Below, in pieces: positions 52,201 to 60,558 of a DNA stretch of 64,000 nucleotides. The notes under the pieces were generated by a model. The model saw only the letters and a list, made by a program, of their open reading frames with translations. It had not been told where the DNA came from and made no database searches. How positions within the stretch are numbered: the first letter of the stretch is position 1; each line of letters opens with the position of its first letter. This stretch comes from Nocardia sp. BMG51109 (GTDB lineage Bacteria; Actinomycetota; Actinomycetes; Mycobacteriales; Mycobacteriaceae), in contig NZ_JAFQ01000004.1 of the NCBI RefSeq assembly GCF_000526215.1, positions 2,356,001-2,420,000 of the forward strand, in the 5' to 3' direction. The translations under genes were made by a program, and so were the position numbers.

Positions 52201-52300
52201 CCGACTGCTCGGCCGACATGTCGTGCGGCGGCTGGCGGCCGAAATCCTCCCCCTGCGAGTCGGCGTACTCCGAGTGCCCGCGATCGTCGACGACTGCCAC
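49208..52300 (-). CDS. dnaB: Replicative DNA helicase DnaB with two inteins
   Basis: The precursor has 1030 residues; removing both inteins leaves 459, normal for DnaB. The N-terminal domain (EQSVLGGMLLSKDAIADVVE) is followed by the RecA-like domain. Its Walker A motif ARPGVGKST is split after Lys232 by intein 1 (residues 233-378). The Walker B region VVVDYMQLM and ISQLNRGPEQR follow, and then intein 2 (546-970) splits DLRESG from SLEQDAD. The last extein part has ILGKHRNGPT. DnaB unwinds DNA at the replication fork, so activity depends on both inteins splicing. It lies downstream of the rpsF-ssb-rpsR-rplI unit, as in other actinobacteria, separated by a long gap. Confidence 0.97.
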   Translation of the reverse strand: MAVVDDRGHSEYADSQGEDFGRQPPHDMSAEQSVLGGMLLSKDAIADVVEVVRPADFYRPAHQAVYDAVLDLYSRGEPADPVTVAAALDRRGELKRIGGPPYLVTLTQTVPTAANASYYAEIVAEKSILRRLVEAGTRIVQYGYAGADGQDVAEVVDRAQAEIYDVTERRSSEDYLPLEELLQPTMDEIDSIASRGGMSLGVPTGFTELDEVTNGLHPGQMIIVAARPGVGKALALDTPVPTPSGWTTMGEIAVGGELLDIRGRSTRVVAATEVMFERPCYEVEFSDGTVIVADEQHQWPTISAFGGAPFHVHTTGDIANTLRDTDDRLVHRVPATVRHESRQIVDVRKIDPIPVRCVEVDNPEHLYLAGHSMVPTHNSTLGMDFMRSASVKHGLASVIFSLEMSRTEIVMRLLSAEAKIKLGDMRSGRMSDDDWTRLARRMSEISEAPLFVDDSPNMTMMEIRAKARRLKQRHDLRLVVVDYMQLMTSGKKVESRQQEVSEFSRSLKLLAKELEVPVVAISQLNRGPEQRTDKRPMVSDLRESGCMPASTRILRADTGGETTLGELLTGGEQPLVWSLDERMRMVARPMVKVFPSGRKEVFRLRLASGREVEATGNHPFLTVDGWISLDKLRIGDRLATPRRVPEPVHTERMADAEVILLAHMIGDGSCVERQPIRYTSIDEENLTAVTSAATHFGVTAIRDEYAAARVTTLRLPAPYRLARDKRNPIAAWLDELGIFGLRSYEKFVPDRIFALPNDQVALFLRHLWATDGSVRWDRTCRQARIYYASTSRKLIDGIAQLLLRLGVHGRIEYVTESGYRDCWHLTVDGADNQTIFLRDIGVHGARGVAGAAVLPELEAVARHTNDDTVPEEVWNKVRDLLATEHMTHREFAAAMNSRFCGSTMWKHGPNRARLARVATVLEDADIEMLATNDVFWDRIVEITSLGEQDVYDGTVPGTHNFVAQGISAHNSLEQDADMVILLHRPDAFERDDPRGGEADLILGKHRNGPTATITVAHQLHLSRFVDMARG
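49391..50665 (-). mobile_element. DnaB intein 2: 425 residues with LAGLIDADG endonuclease
   Basis: It starts with Cys (CMPASTRIL) directly after DLRESG and ends SAHN directly before SLEQDAD. Block B is GNHPFLTVDGW. A LAGLIDADG endonuclease is in the middle with motifs LLAHMIGDGS and FLRHLWATDGS, both with their acidic residue, so homing activity may persist. The C-terminal splicing blocks read VYDGTVPGTHNFVAQG and ISAHN. This is a canonical class 1 intein. The insertion site is the one used by the Synechocystis DnaB intein (extein continues S[IL]EQ). Confidence 0.93.
51167..51604 (-). mobile_element. DnaB intein 1: 146-residue class-3-type mini-intein in the Walker A motif
   Basis: It begins with Ala (ALALDTPVPTPSGW) instead of Cys or Ser and ends MVPTHN before Ser. 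It has no endonuclease. Trp67, Cys125 (VRCVEVDN) and Thr144 (PTHN) match the Trp-Cys-Thr triad that defines class 3 inteins, where the internal Cys starts splicing. The block B His is at DEQHQW. The insertion lies between Lys and Ser of GVGKS, so unspliced DnaB cannot bind ATP. Confidence 0.88.
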
Positions 52301-52917
52301 CGACTCGACCGTCCTCTCCTGTCACGCCCGACTGCGTCCGCATCGATGACCCGGTTCTACCCCCGGGTACCGACAGGTTCGGTTCGTCCTGCGGCGCCGA
52401 CGGCGGCCTGCGGTGGTTCGCGGACGGCGATCCAGCAAACCGACGCTGCGTTCTGCAAGACTCACGAAATCGTGGTGTTCCGGGCGTCGGGTCACGACAC
52501 CGGAAAGAACCTAAGCGACTGGTCTGGGGACTACCAAACCGAGTTGTGCGCACTTCTGTGGACAGCCTGGGGACTGTTCACCCGCTGTTGTGTAGCCCCT
52601 GTGTATTACCTGGGGAAAATATGCCGGAAAACACAACAATATCCAGGTAGGAATGCTTTTCCATGGTTGTGCACCTGTGGATCGATAGTGCATCGGCGTG
52701 TCGGTAAAGATGAACGGCCGGGCGTGTTGGGTTAACAGCGCTCTCGCTCGCTATGACCCGCATCACAATGCGAATGGTCGGTTTGCCACGTTCTCCCCAA
52801 ACCATCCCGAACTGGGGTTGGACTACCCGCGGATATTTGCCGACGATATCCGCGGCCCGCCCCCTCGGGAACGGCTAATGAATAGCAAATCACGGGAGAT
52901 CCGGAAAACGGGCAGCC
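52301..52917. other. 617-base region upstream of dnaB with DnaA-box-like and CCCCAGG repeats
   Basis: No gene is supported. On the minus strand TCCCCAG or TTCCCCAGG recurs three times within about 90 bases (complements near 52525, 52568, 52610). TGTGGACAG (52557-52565) and TGTGGATCG (52676-52684) differ by one or two bases from the actinobacterial DnaA box. The region is A/T-richer than its surroundings and must contain the dnaB promoter. Confidence 0.45.
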
Positions 52918-52957
52918 GAAGACCACCTCCGCACCGATCGGCGCGGAGGTGGTCTTC
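52918..52957 (-). terminator. Terminator of the rpsF-ssb-rpsR-rplI operon
   Basis: A perfect 15-bp stem (GAAGACCACCTCCGC and its complement) with a 10-base loop lies 57 bases after the rplI stop; on the minus strand TTTTCC follows about nine bases later. Confidence 0.88.
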
Positions 52958-53014
52958 GTCGAAATATTCGCGCGCTGCCGCCCGATAGCCTTCCGGCACC
53001 GGGTGACCGGATGG

Positions 53015-53470
53015 TCACTCGGCGGCGACGACCTCCAGGTCGAACTTGGCGGCCACATCGGGGTGCAGGTGCACGACGACGCCGTGCTTGCCGGTGCTCT
53101 TGATGTGCGCCTTGGGCAGTTCGATGCTGCGCTTGTCCAGCACCGGGCCGCCGGCGGTCTTGACGGCGCCCGCGACGTCGGCCGGGGTGACCGAGCCGAA
53201 CAGCTTCCCGGTGCCCGCGGTCTTGACCGACAGCGAGACGCCCGTCAGGCCCTCGATGGCCTGCTTCAGCTCGTTGGCGTGGTCGAGATCGCGCACGCGG
53301 CGGGCGTCCTGTGCCCGCCGGATGCCCTCGACCTGCTTCTGCGCGCCCCGGGTGGCCGGGATGGCCAGGCCGCGCGGGAGCAGGAAGTTACGGCCGTAGC
53401 CGTCCTTGACCTCCACGGTGTCGCCGGGCGCACCGAGATTGTCCACATCCGCAGTCAGAATCAGCTTCAT
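53015..53470 (-). CDS. rplI: 50S ribosomal protein L9
   Basis: This 151-residue protein begins [20 protein letters not shown], with [17 protein letters not shown], the L9 signature. The long central helix ([20 protein letters not shown]) and the C-terminal domain ([20 protein letters not shown]) are complete. GAGGGAGG precedes the ATG. L9 binds 23S rRNA at the base of the L1 stalk. It is last in the operon, followed by a strong terminator. Confidence 0.98.
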   Translation of the reverse strand: MKLILTADVDNLGAPGDTVEVKDGYGRNFLLPRGLAIPATRGAQKQVEGIRRAQDARRVRDLDHANELKQAIEGLTGVSLSVKTAGTGKLFGSVTPADVAGAVKTAGGPVLDKRSIELPKAHIKSTGKHGVVVHLHPDVAAKFDLEVVAAE

Positions 53471-53487
53471 CGTCGTGTGCCTCCCTC

Positions 53488-53757
53488 TCAGCGAGCCGTG
53501 GACACGTACGGCAGCAGCGCCATCTCGCGGCTGTTCTTGACCGCGACGGCGACATCGCGCTGGTGCTGCACGCAGTTGCCGGTGACACGGCGGGCACGGA
53601 TCTTGCCGCGATCGCTGACGTACTTCCGCAGCAGCGTCGTGTCCTTGTAGTCGATGTCGGCTGCCTTGTTGCCGTTCTTGGCGGCAGCCTTGCTCTCCTT
53701 GCAGAAGGCACACGCCTTCTTCTTCAGCACCTTTTCGCGCGCCGGTGCTTTGGCCAT
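53488..53757 (-). CDS. rpsR: 30S ribosomal protein S18, cysteine-containing form
   Basis: This 89-residue protein reads [20 protein letters not shown] at the start, with [20 protein letters not shown] and the [11 protein letters not shown] signature. CAFC plus Cys of GNC and a further ligand make it a zinc-binding (C+) form. Many actinobacteria have a second, cysteine-free S18 elsewhere, induced by zinc starvation. It lies 17 bases before rplI. Confidence 0.97.
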   Translation of the reverse strand: MAKAPAREKVLKKKACAFCKESKAAAKNGNKAADIDYKDTTLLRKYVSDRGKIRARRVTGNCVQHQRDVAVAVKNSREMALLPYVSTAR

Positions 53758-53811
53758 TGTCTTCTACTCCGTCGTGTTCGGGAGCCGTTGGGCCCCAGTG
53801 TGAAAGCCGTT

Positions 53812-54351
53812 CTAGAACGGCGGTTCGTCGTCCATTGCGCCGCCTCCGAAGGAGCCGGCTGCGGGGGCGTTGCCCCAGGGGTCGTCGCCGGCGGAGTTCT
53901 GCTGTCCGCCGCGAGCGCCGCCACCGGAGCCGCCGAAGCCCCCACCACCGCCGGAACCACCGAAACCGCCGCCGCCACCGCCGCCGCGTGTCGTCTTGTT
54001 GACCTTCGCGGTGGCGTAGCGCAGGGAGGGGCCGATCTCGTCGACCTCGAGCTCCACAACCGTGCGCTTCTCGCCCTCGCGGGTTTCGAAGGAGCGCTGC
54101 CGAAGTCGGCCGCTCACGATCACTCGGGTGCCTCGGGTCAGGCTTTCGGCGACGTTCTCCGCAGCATCACGCCAGATGTTGCAGCGCAGGAAAAGCGCCT
54201 CGCCGTCTTTCCATTCGTTGGTATTACGGTCGAATATGCGGGGCGTCGAGGCCACGGTGAAGTTGGCCACCGCCGCGCCCGCGGGCGTGAATCGAAGTTC
54301 CGGGTCGGCCGTCAAATTTCCGATGACGGTGATGACCGTGTCGCCTGCCAT
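53812..54351 (-). CDS. ssb: Single-stranded DNA-binding protein
   Basis: This 179-residue protein has an N-terminal OB fold (residues 1-110: [38 protein letters not shown]), then a Gly-rich linker with GGSGGGG repeats. It ends MDDEPPF, the acidic tip that recruits partners such as the replisome. It lies between rpsF and rpsR as in most actinobacteria. Confidence 0.98.
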   Translation of the reverse strand: MAGDTVITVIGNLTADPELRFTPAGAAVANFTVASTPRIFDRNTNEWKDGEALFLRCNIWRDAAENVAESLTRGTRVIVSGRLRQRSFETREGEKRTVVELEVDEIGPSLRYATAKVNKTTRGGGGGGGFGGSGGGGGFGGSGGGARGGQQNSAGDDPWGNAPAAGSFGGGAMDDEPPF

Positions 54352-54454
54352 GGTTCCTCCTGCTGTCCGGTGAAGTCCGCTGATCCCGTGTCGCGCTAGA
54401 GCCTAGAGACAGGTACCGACGACTACGAGGGCGGTTGGTCCTCCGACAGGGCGC

Positions 54455-54745
54455 TTACTTCTTGACGTTGCGCAGCACCTTGGTGCGCAGCACCGACTCG
54501 TTCAGCCCCAGCTGGCGGTCGAGCTCGCTCACCGTGTCGGGCTTGGCCGTCAGATCGATGACCGCGTAGATGCCCTCGCTCTGCTTGGAGATCTCGTAGG
54601 CCAGCCGGCGGCGGCCCCAGATGTCGACCTTGTCGACCTTGCCACCCTGCTGGGAAATCACGGTGAGCATCTTGTCCAGGTTCGGACCGACGGTGCGCTC
54701 ATCCAGGGTTGGATCGAGAATGACCATCACTTCGTATTGACGCAC
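54455..54745 (-). CDS. rpsF: 30S ribosomal protein S6
   Basis: This 96-residue protein starts [20 protein letters not shown], contains [20 protein letters not shown] and ends [12 protein letters not shown]. It is complete and typical. It heads the rpsF-ssb-rpsR-rplI operon; an AGGAGG-type site lies 8-10 bases before the ATG. The gene upstream is divergent. Confidence 0.98.
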   Translation of the reverse strand: MRQYEVMVILDPTLDERTVGPNLDKMLTVISQQGGKVDKVDIWGRRRLAYEISKQSEGIYAVIDLTAKPDTVSELDRQLGLNESVLRTKVLRNVKK

Positions 54746-54984
54746 GGGAACCCATCACCTCCTGTGGACTAAGGACGGCCCACGGACGGTCCGTGGGCAG
54801 GAGGGTCGTTGCGTCAGCAACCCGCCAAGGCTACATGAGCTGGTGATCCGCCACGAAATCGAGTCCGGCGGAAAGCGACGTCGAGCCCGGGCGGCAGTCG
54901 GTGCCGGGCCCCGCGCGGACGAGAGGCCGGGCCCCGCGCGGACGAGTGCGGACGGCGGCGGGGTGGGAACATATCGTGGTGCCC

Positions 54985-56367
54985 ATGTCGAACCGAGCGG
55001 ATACCGCGCGCCCGGTGGGCCGGGCCGCCGCCGTCGTGGCGACGCTGCTGTGCGGCGTGCTGCTGGTGTTCGCCTATCTCAACAAGGCGCGATGCGCCGG
55101 CGGCCCGTTCGATTCCGACGGCCGCAGCGAGATGTTCGACCACATCAAGGACTCCCGGGTCTGCTACTCCGACATCCAGTTCCTGTGGCTCGGGCGCAGC
55201 ATCAACGAGCACGTGTTCCCGTACATCAGCGGCGGTATCACCCCCGACGGCACACTGACCGGTGGCGCTGTGGAATACCCGGTACTCAGTGGCCTGCTGA
55301 TGTGGCTCGGCGCGCTGGGCGCCCATGACGACGCCGCGTTCCTGCTGCATTCGGCGCTGCTGCTGGCACCGTTCGCGCTGCTGACCGCGTGGCTGCTGGG
55401 CCGGCTGTCGGGCCCGGCCGCACTGCTGTGGTCGGTGAGTCCGCCGCTGCTGCTCTACGCCTTCCACAACTGGGAACTGCCGGTGGTGTGCATGTCGGTG
55501 GCCGCGGTGTACGTCGTCACCGCGCTGCCCCGATACTCGTTGCGGGCCAGAGGGATCGCCGCCGCGGTCCTGCTGGCGATCGGTTTCTGCCTGAAGCTGT
55601 ATCCGGGGATCTTCGTGCTGCCCCTGCTGATATACGTGCTGACCCGCGGTGACGAGCCGCGCGACGGTGACGTTCGGCCGCTGCGCGGTTACGACGTGCG
55701 GGGCGCGCTGGCGGTGGTGGCCGCCGCGGCCGGGACGGTGGTCGCGATCAACCTGCCGTTCGCCGTGGCGGGTTACGAGGGATGGCGGGCCTCGATCACC
55801 TTCCAGCAGTTGCGCGAGGCCGACATCACCACGAACTCGCTGTGGTACTGGGGGTTGCGGCCGCTGTTCGGAGATACGGCGGGCAGCGAGGCGTCGTTCC
55901 AGGACGTGGTGTCGGCGGCGTCGCCGGTGCTGGTGCTGGTGTCGTTCGTGCTGGCGCTGGGTCTGGGCTGGAAGCGCTACAGCTCGGGTGAGGCGTATCC
56001 GTGGGTCGGTGTGAGCGGCGCGATGCTGTGTGGATTCCTGTTGTTCCACAAGGTGCATTCGCCGCAGTACACCCTGTGGCTGATTCCGTTCCTGGTGCTG
56101 CTCGCGGTGCCGTGGTCGGCCGTCGCCGGGTATCTGCTGGCGGATGCCGCGATCGGGATCGGGGTGTTCCGCTACTTCTATGCCCTCGCCTCGGGGGAAT
56201 CGGCCGACCTCGAACAGCATGTCGTGCAGTTCGGCGTCTGGGGGCGCGCGCTGCTGCTGGCGGTGTTCTTCTTCGCCTTCCTGCGGGCGCATCCCCGGGC
56301 GCGGGTGGTCGACCCCGCGCCGGTGCCCAAGTACAACAGCGGCGATCTGGTGTCGATCTACCGCTGA
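54985..56367 (+). CDS. GT87-family integral membrane glycosyltransferase-like protein (DUF2029)
   Basis: The product (460 residues from ATG 54985; the frame is open to 54901) has about ten to twelve hydrophobic helices. The loop after the first helix contains DIQFLWLGRSI and [12 protein letters not shown], and LKLYPGIFVLPLLIYVLTRG follows later, as in polyprenol-phosphate-mannose-dependent GT87 enzymes. Such proteins add sugars to envelope polymers outside the membrane. It is a relative of the product of 58826-60547 but runs the other way. Acceptor unknown. Confidence 0.85.
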   Translation: MSNRADTARPVGRAAAVVATLLCGVLLVFAYLNKARCAGGPFDSDGRSEMFDHIKDSRVCYSDIQFLWLGRSINEHVFPYISGGITPDGTLTGGAVEYPVLSGLLMWLGALGAHDDAAFLLHSALLLAPFALLTAWLLGRLSGPAALLWSVSPPLLLYAFHNWELPVVCMSVAAVYVVTALPRYSLRARGIAAAVLLAIGFCLKLYPGIFVLPLLIYVLTRGDEPRDGDVRPLRGYDVRGALAVVAAAAGTVVAINLPFAVAGYEGWRASITFQQLREADITTNSLWYWGLRPLFGDTAGSEASFQDVVSAASPVLVLVSFVLALGLGWKRYSSGEAYPWVGVSGAMLCGFLLFHKVHSPQYTLWLIPFLVLLAVPWSAVAGYLLADAAIGIGVFRYFYALASGESADLEQHVVQFGVWGRALLLAVFFFAFLRAHPRARVVDPAPVPKYNSGDLVSIYR

Positions 56368-56409
56368 GAGAATCCCGCCCTGCCGCAGTCGTTGTCGCGC
56401 GCGGCGGCG

Positions 56410-56958
56410 TCACGACCCGGTGTGCCGGGCCCGGAACGCGGCGCTCTTCGCGCGATTGCCGCATCGGGCCATCTCGCACCAGCGCCGGGTGCCGCCGCGC
56501 GAGGTGTCGATATAGAGCCGGGTGCAGCCGTCCCGGCCGCATTGTTTGATGCGCTGCCGGTCGGGGCCGCCCAGCAGGTCGATCGTAGAGCGTGCGATGG
56601 CCGCGAGGGCGGCCTCCACGGTGCCGGTGCGGCGCACCAGGGTATCGGGGGTGTCGGGGAGCAGTGTGACGACGGGCAGGTCGCCCCGGGCGGCCTCGTT
56701 GACGAGCGTGCGATCGGCCTCGTCGAACGGCTCGTGCCGCATGGTGGCCAGCGCCAGCCGGTAGGTGGCCTCGCGCACGTCGACGGCGCGGCGCAGGTCG
56801 GCGTCGTCGCAGTGCGGAACCGTATCGAGCAGGTCGGCCTCGACCAGCCAGCGCGCCAGGTCTGCCGGTGTGACCAGTCTGTCCCGGTAGTCGCTGGTGC
56901 GGGCGGCGACCGTCCCGGCGAAATCCAGCGCGAGATTGCCGCCGACGAACGTGAACAT
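56410..56958 (-). CDS. CGNR zinc-finger regulator (ABATE domain)
   Basis: The product (182 residues from ATG 56958) starts MFTFVGGNLALDFAGTVAAR, the ABATE motif. It ends with a zinc-finger CGRDGCTRLYIDTSRGGTRR followed by WCEMARCGNRAKSAAFRARH, the CGNR signature. Proteins of this kind are stress- or ligand-responsive transcription factors. It is divergent from a DMT transporter gene, the likely target. Confidence 0.92.
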   Translation of the reverse strand: MFTFVGGNLALDFAGTVAARTSDYRDRLVTPADLARWLVEADLLDTVPHCDDADLRRAVDVREATYRLALATMRHEPFDEADRTLVNEAARGDLPVVTLLPDTPDTLVRRTGTVEAALAAIARSTIDLLGGPDRQRIKQCGRDGCTRLYIDTSRGGTRRWCEMARCGNRAKSAAFRARHTGS

Positions 56959-56968
56959 GCCCCCATCG

Positions 56969-57027
56969 TAACCACCTTGACAGGTTACTTGGGTCGGTGA
57001 CACGGTAATAACCGGTTCAGATGGTTA
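56969..57027. promoter_or_regulatory. Operator region between CGNR regulator and EamA transporter genes
   Basis: GTAACC (from 56968) and GGTTAC (56983-56988) form an inverted repeat around ACCTTGACA, which contains a TTGACA -35 element (56977-56982). GGTAATAACCGG and a second GGTTACT follow to about 57027. Repeated symmetric elements in the 83-base gap suit control of both genes by the CGNR protein. Confidence 0.55.
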
Positions 57028-57041
57028 CTGCGGGAGGCCTC

Positions 57042-57977
57042 GTGAAGACTCGGCTGAGGGATACGGTCGCGCCCGCGGCCTTCATCGTGATGTGGAGCAG
57101 CGCGTTCATCGCGGGAATCGTCGGGGTGGGCGCCGCGCCGCCTTTCCTGGTGTTGTTCGTCCGATTCGGGCTGGCCGGGGTGGCCCTCACGCTGTACGCC
57201 GTTGTGGTGCGCGCACGGTGGCCGCGCGGGGCTCAGTTGGTGCACGCCACCGTCGCCGGTCTGCTGATGCAGGCGGTGCAGTTCGGCGCGTTCTACACGG
57301 CGATGGCCGAGCACGTCTCGGCGGCGGTGATCTCCCTGGTGCAGGGCCTGAATCCGGTGGTGATCGCCCTGTTCGCGGGGCGCGTACTGGGCGAGAACGT
57401 CACGGTCCGTCAGTGGCTGGGCTTCGGGCTCGGCGGGATCGGTGTCGGGCTGGCCGTCGTCGATCAGTCGGCGTTCTCGCTCGCGGGGCTGGTGCTGTGC
57501 CTCGTCGGCCTGCTGGGCCTCAGCCTCGGCACCGTGTATCAGAAGCGCTTCACGCCGACCATCGATACGCGCAGCTCGACCGCGGTGCATGCGCTGGCCA
57601 GCGCGCCGGTGGCGGGTCTGCTCGCACTGGTGGGCAACGACTTTCACATCGCCGATCCGGCGCGCTTCGCCGGCGCCATGGTGTGGATCGTGGTGGTCAA
57701 TTCGATGGGCGCGTTCCTGTTGCTCAACGCCATGCTGCGGCGCTGGGACACCACCCGGGTGGGCAGGCTGTTCTTCGCCACGCCCGCCGTCACCGCTCTG
57801 ATGGCCTGGCTGCTGATCGATCAGCCGTTGCGGCCGTTGACGATTGCCGGGCTCGGCATCGGTGTCGTCGGCATGGTGCTGGCCGCACGGCGGGCGCCGG
57901 ATCGTTCGAGCGTGGACGCGGAGACGGACGAACTCTCGGCGGATGCCCGTGCGGCGCAGTCGATCACAACTCGCTGA
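57042..57977 (+). CDS. DMT-superfamily (EamA) transporter
   Basis: The GTG at 57042 (GGGAGG before it) gives 311 residues with ten predicted helices in two EamA halves: first FIVMWSSAFIAGIVGVG, MAEHVSAAVISLVQGLNPVV and GENVTVRQWLGFGLGGIGVG; second VVNSMGAFLLLNAMLRRWD and ATPAVTALMAWLLIDQPLRP. This family exports metabolites or drugs. The divergent CGNR regulator is probably its sensor. Confidence 0.9.
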   Translation: MKTRLRDTVAPAAFIVMWSSAFIAGIVGVGAAPPFLVLFVRFGLAGVALTLYAVVVRARWPRGAQLVHATVAGLLMQAVQFGAFYTAMAEHVSAAVISLVQGLNPVVIALFAGRVLGENVTVRQWLGFGLGGIGVGLAVVDQSAFSLAGLVLCLVGLLGLSLGTVYQKRFTPTIDTRSSTAVHALASAPVAGLLALVGNDFHIADPARFAGAMVWIVVVNSMGAFLLLNAMLRRWDTTRVGRLFFATPAVTALMAWLLIDQPLRPLTIAGLGIGVVGMVLAARRAPDRSSVDAETDELSADARAAQSITTR

Positions 57978-57995
57978 TCGGTGTCGCAGGATCTT

Positions 57996-58748
57996 TCAGC
58001 GCCACCGCTCGAGGAGCCGGTTCACCTCGGTGTTCAGGGCTCGTTGCAGGAACGGGCCGAAACTGACTCGGGCGACGCCGAGTTCGGCGAAGTAGCCCGG
58101 CCCGCCCTGGTCGGGTATGCCGATGGCGTTGACGGGCAACGGCAGTTCGGCGCAGAGCCGGCGTTGTACGTCGGGCGCGTGGACGCCCACCGGGTACAGC
58201 ACGTCGGCTCCCGCCTCGGCGGCCAGCCGCAACCGGGCGATGGCCCGGTCGACCCGGTCCGACTCGTCCCCGATCTGCCGCAGCAGCAGGTCGGTGCGGG
58301 CATTGATGACCACGTGCACGCCGGTCGCGTCCGCGGCCCGGCGCAGCGCCGCCACGAGATCGGCATGTTCCTGCGGCTCGCGCAGCCGGCCTCCCTCGGC
58401 ATGCACGGTGTCCTCCAGATTGAATCCGATCGCGCCGGCCGCCAGCAGACCCTCGATCAGCCGCTCGGGTTGCTGACCGTAGCCCGATTCCAGATCGACC
58501 GAGACGGGAATGCCCACGGCCGAGGTGATCTCGCGCACCCGCGCGAGCACCTCCGGGAATGCCATGCCTTCCTGGTCGGACTTGCCGACGGAGTCGGCCA
58601 GCGGATGGCTGCCGACCGTGAGCCCCGCGAATCCGGCCTCCTGCACCAGATTCGCCGACCAGGCGTCCCAGACCGTCGGCAGGATCGCGGGATCGCCGGG
58701 GCGGTGCAGGGCGAGAAATGTTGTGGCGCTGTCGCCGAGAGTGCTCAT
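57996..58748 (-). CDS. Isocitrate lyase/PEP mutase family protein
   Basis: This 250-residue TIM-barrel protein has WDAWSANLVQEAGFAGLTVG, SVDLESGYG (metal-binding acid), EDTVHAEGGRL and VVINARTDLLLR. In isocitrate lyase the loop carries KKCGH; here it reads GKSDQEGM, as in many oxaloacetate-decarboxylase/PEP-mutase-like members. The reaction is therefore C-C or C-P bond chemistry of an unknown 2-oxoacid. It converges with the transporter gene (18-base gap). Confidence 0.9.
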   Translation of the reverse strand: MSTLGDSATTFLALHRPGDPAILPTVWDAWSANLVQEAGFAGLTVGSHPLADSVGKSDQEGMAFPEVLARVREITSAVGIPVSVDLESGYGQQPERLIEGLLAAGAIGFNLEDTVHAEGGRLREPQEHADLVAALRRAADATGVHVVINARTDLLLRQIGDESDRVDRAIARLRLAAEAGADVLYPVGVHAPDVQRRLCAELPLPVNAIGIPDQGGPGYFAELGVARVSFGPFLQRALNTEVNRLLERWR

Positions 58749-58825
58749 ACAGCGATCTTTCCATCGAAGTGGCACGGTGCCAGGTCCACAACACGGCGCG
58801 AACCGTGGACCACTCCGCCGGGCGG

Positions 58826-60547
58826 CTATCGGTGTGCCGGGACCGGCGCCACGGCCGAGGCGAGCGGTGTCGGGTGCGGCCGCAGCGCCGACGGCAGCCA
58901 CGGCAGCAGCGGATCGGCCGCCCGGTCCAGCACGCCGCCGACCGGATCGTCGGTGCCGTCGCGCCGGACCACGTCCTCCGACGGCCGGTAGATCTGCCGA
59001 ACTATCAACGCGCACAGCCCGATCACCGCCAGGTCGCGCAGAATCACGGTGCCGGTGAACCACTGCTCGGGCACGCCCTTCTGGTCGACGCCCAGGTAGT
59101 AGTACATGCGCGGGAACCACACCAGCGCGTCGATCGTCATCCACGCCAACAGGATTCGCCGATGCGGCAGCGCCAGCACCGCGAGCGGCACCAGCCACAG
59201 CGAGTACTGCGGGCTCCACACCTTGTTGGTCAGCAGGAACGCGGCCACCACCAGAAACATCAACTGCGCCACCCGCGGCCGCCGCGCCGCGGTCAGCCCG
59301 ATGTAGGCGATGACCGCGCAGGCGGCCGCGAACAGCGCCAGCGACACCAGATTCAGCACGGTCGGGGGTTGCGACGGGGTGAGCGTGCCGTCGAAGCCCG
59401 GCCAGCCGGTGAACGACGTGATCACGTTGTAGATCGAATCCGGGTCGGCGTGGCGTTCGGTGTTCAGCCGGAAGAATTCCCGCCAGCCGGACGAGAACGG
59501 CAGGGCGATCGGCAGATTCACCAGCAGCCAGGATCCGGCCGCCGCGGTGATCGTGAGGCCGGCCGACCGCAGCGGGCTCAGCTGCGCGTCAGCGAGGTAC
59601 TCGCGGAGGCCGTGGCCGATCCCGCCGCGGTCGCGCAGCCGCTCACGCAGTCCGGTCAGCCGCTGGCGGTTCTCGGTGCGCAGGCACAGCACCAGAATCG
59701 GGCCCAGGAGCAGCAGCGGATACAGCTTCGCCGCACCGCCCAGGCCGAGCAGCACGCCCGCCAGCACCGGGCGCCGACGCGCCCAGGCCAGCAGGCCGGT
59801 CGCCGCGAAAGCCGTTGCCAGCGCGTCGAAATTGGTGAACGCGTGGACCAGCACCAGCGGCGACAGCGCCACCAGCGCGGCATCCCACACCCGGCGGCCG
59901 GACAGCCGCGCGGAGGCCCACACCGTCACCAGCCAGGCCAGCGCCAGCCCCACGACGGCGATGTTGAAATACACCACGACGGTCAGCGCATCGGGCAGGG
60001 GCAGCTGTTTCCAGGCGAAGGCCAGCTGGCTCGCGACGTACTGGTAGAGACCCGACAGCACCGGATACTCCATGTACCGCGCGTCCGGCCGGCCGTCGGC
60101 ACCGATTTCGGTCCACTGCTTCTTGTACGGGAACGCGCCCTCGTCCAGATGCTCGGCGCCGAACAGCGGCACCGTGTCCGAGTAACACATGGCCACGTAC
60201 TGGCGGCCGTTGTTCCAGTCCAGGGTCAGCCCGCCGGCGCCGTCGGAGGTCTGCTGGATGCAACCGGCCTTACCCGCCCAGCTCAGCGCCAGGAATACCA
60301 CCGCGAATGCCAGCATCACCCGCAGCGGCGTCCAGAACCGGGTGCGTCCGATCAGCGCGTGGTCGCCGACCGGTCCGCCCACGATGGTGGACAGCTGCGC
60401 GGTCAGCGAATCGGTGCGGCTGGGTTTGTCACGGCGGTCGGCGGAGCGCAGGTCCGGTGCCGGCACCGCCGGGGACGTGTGGCCGCGGTTCTCGTCGGCC
60501 TCCGCGTCCCCGGCGGCTGGCGGGTTCACCAGTTGCTGCTCGATCAC
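58826..60547 (-). CDS. GT87/DUF2029 membrane protein, Rv0051-like
   Basis: This 573-residue protein has an N-terminal cytoplasmic stretch of about 70 residues, then 10-12 membrane helices. The first large loop reads [19 protein letters not shown] and [16 protein letters not shown], then [20 protein letters not shown] and [20 protein letters not shown]. Position next to ponA and size match Rv0051 of M. tuberculosis. A polyprenyl-phosphate-sugar-dependent transferase acting on the envelope is likely. It lies 11 bases after ponA on the same strand; the start is GTG. Confidence 0.9.
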   Translation of the reverse strand: MIEQQLVNPPAAGDAEADENRGHTSPAVPAPDLRSADRRDKPSRTDSLTAQLSTIVGGPVGDHALIGRTRFWTPLRVMLAFAVVFLALSWAGKAGCIQQTSDGAGGLTLDWNNGRQYVAMCYSDTVPLFGAEHLDEGAFPYKKQWTEIGADGRPDARYMEYPVLSGLYQYVASQLAFAWKQLPLPDALTVVVYFNIAVVGLALAWLVTVWASARLSGRRVWDAALVALSPLVLVHAFTNFDALATAFAATGLLAWARRRPVLAGVLLGLGGAAKLYPLLLLGPILVLCLRTENRQRLTGLRERLRDRGGIGHGLREYLADAQLSPLRSAGLTITAAAGSWLLVNLPIALPFSSGWREFFRLNTERHADPDSIYNVITSFTGWPGFDGTLTPSQPPTVLNLVSLALFAAACAVIAYIGLTAARRPRVAQLMFLVVAAFLLTNKVWSPQYSLWLVPLAVLALPHRRILLAWMTIDALVWFPRMYYYLGVDQKGVPEQWFTGTVILRDLAVIGLCALIVRQIYRPSEDVVRRDGTDDPVGGVLDRAADPLLPWLPSALRPHPTPLASAVAPVPAHR

Positions 60548-60558
60548 GGCACTCGAGG

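Noticed and set aside
52301..52917. Chromosomal replication origin
   Set aside because: Only two imperfect DnaA-box-like motifs are visible and neither dnaA nor dnaN is present; a dnaB promoter region is the simpler reading.
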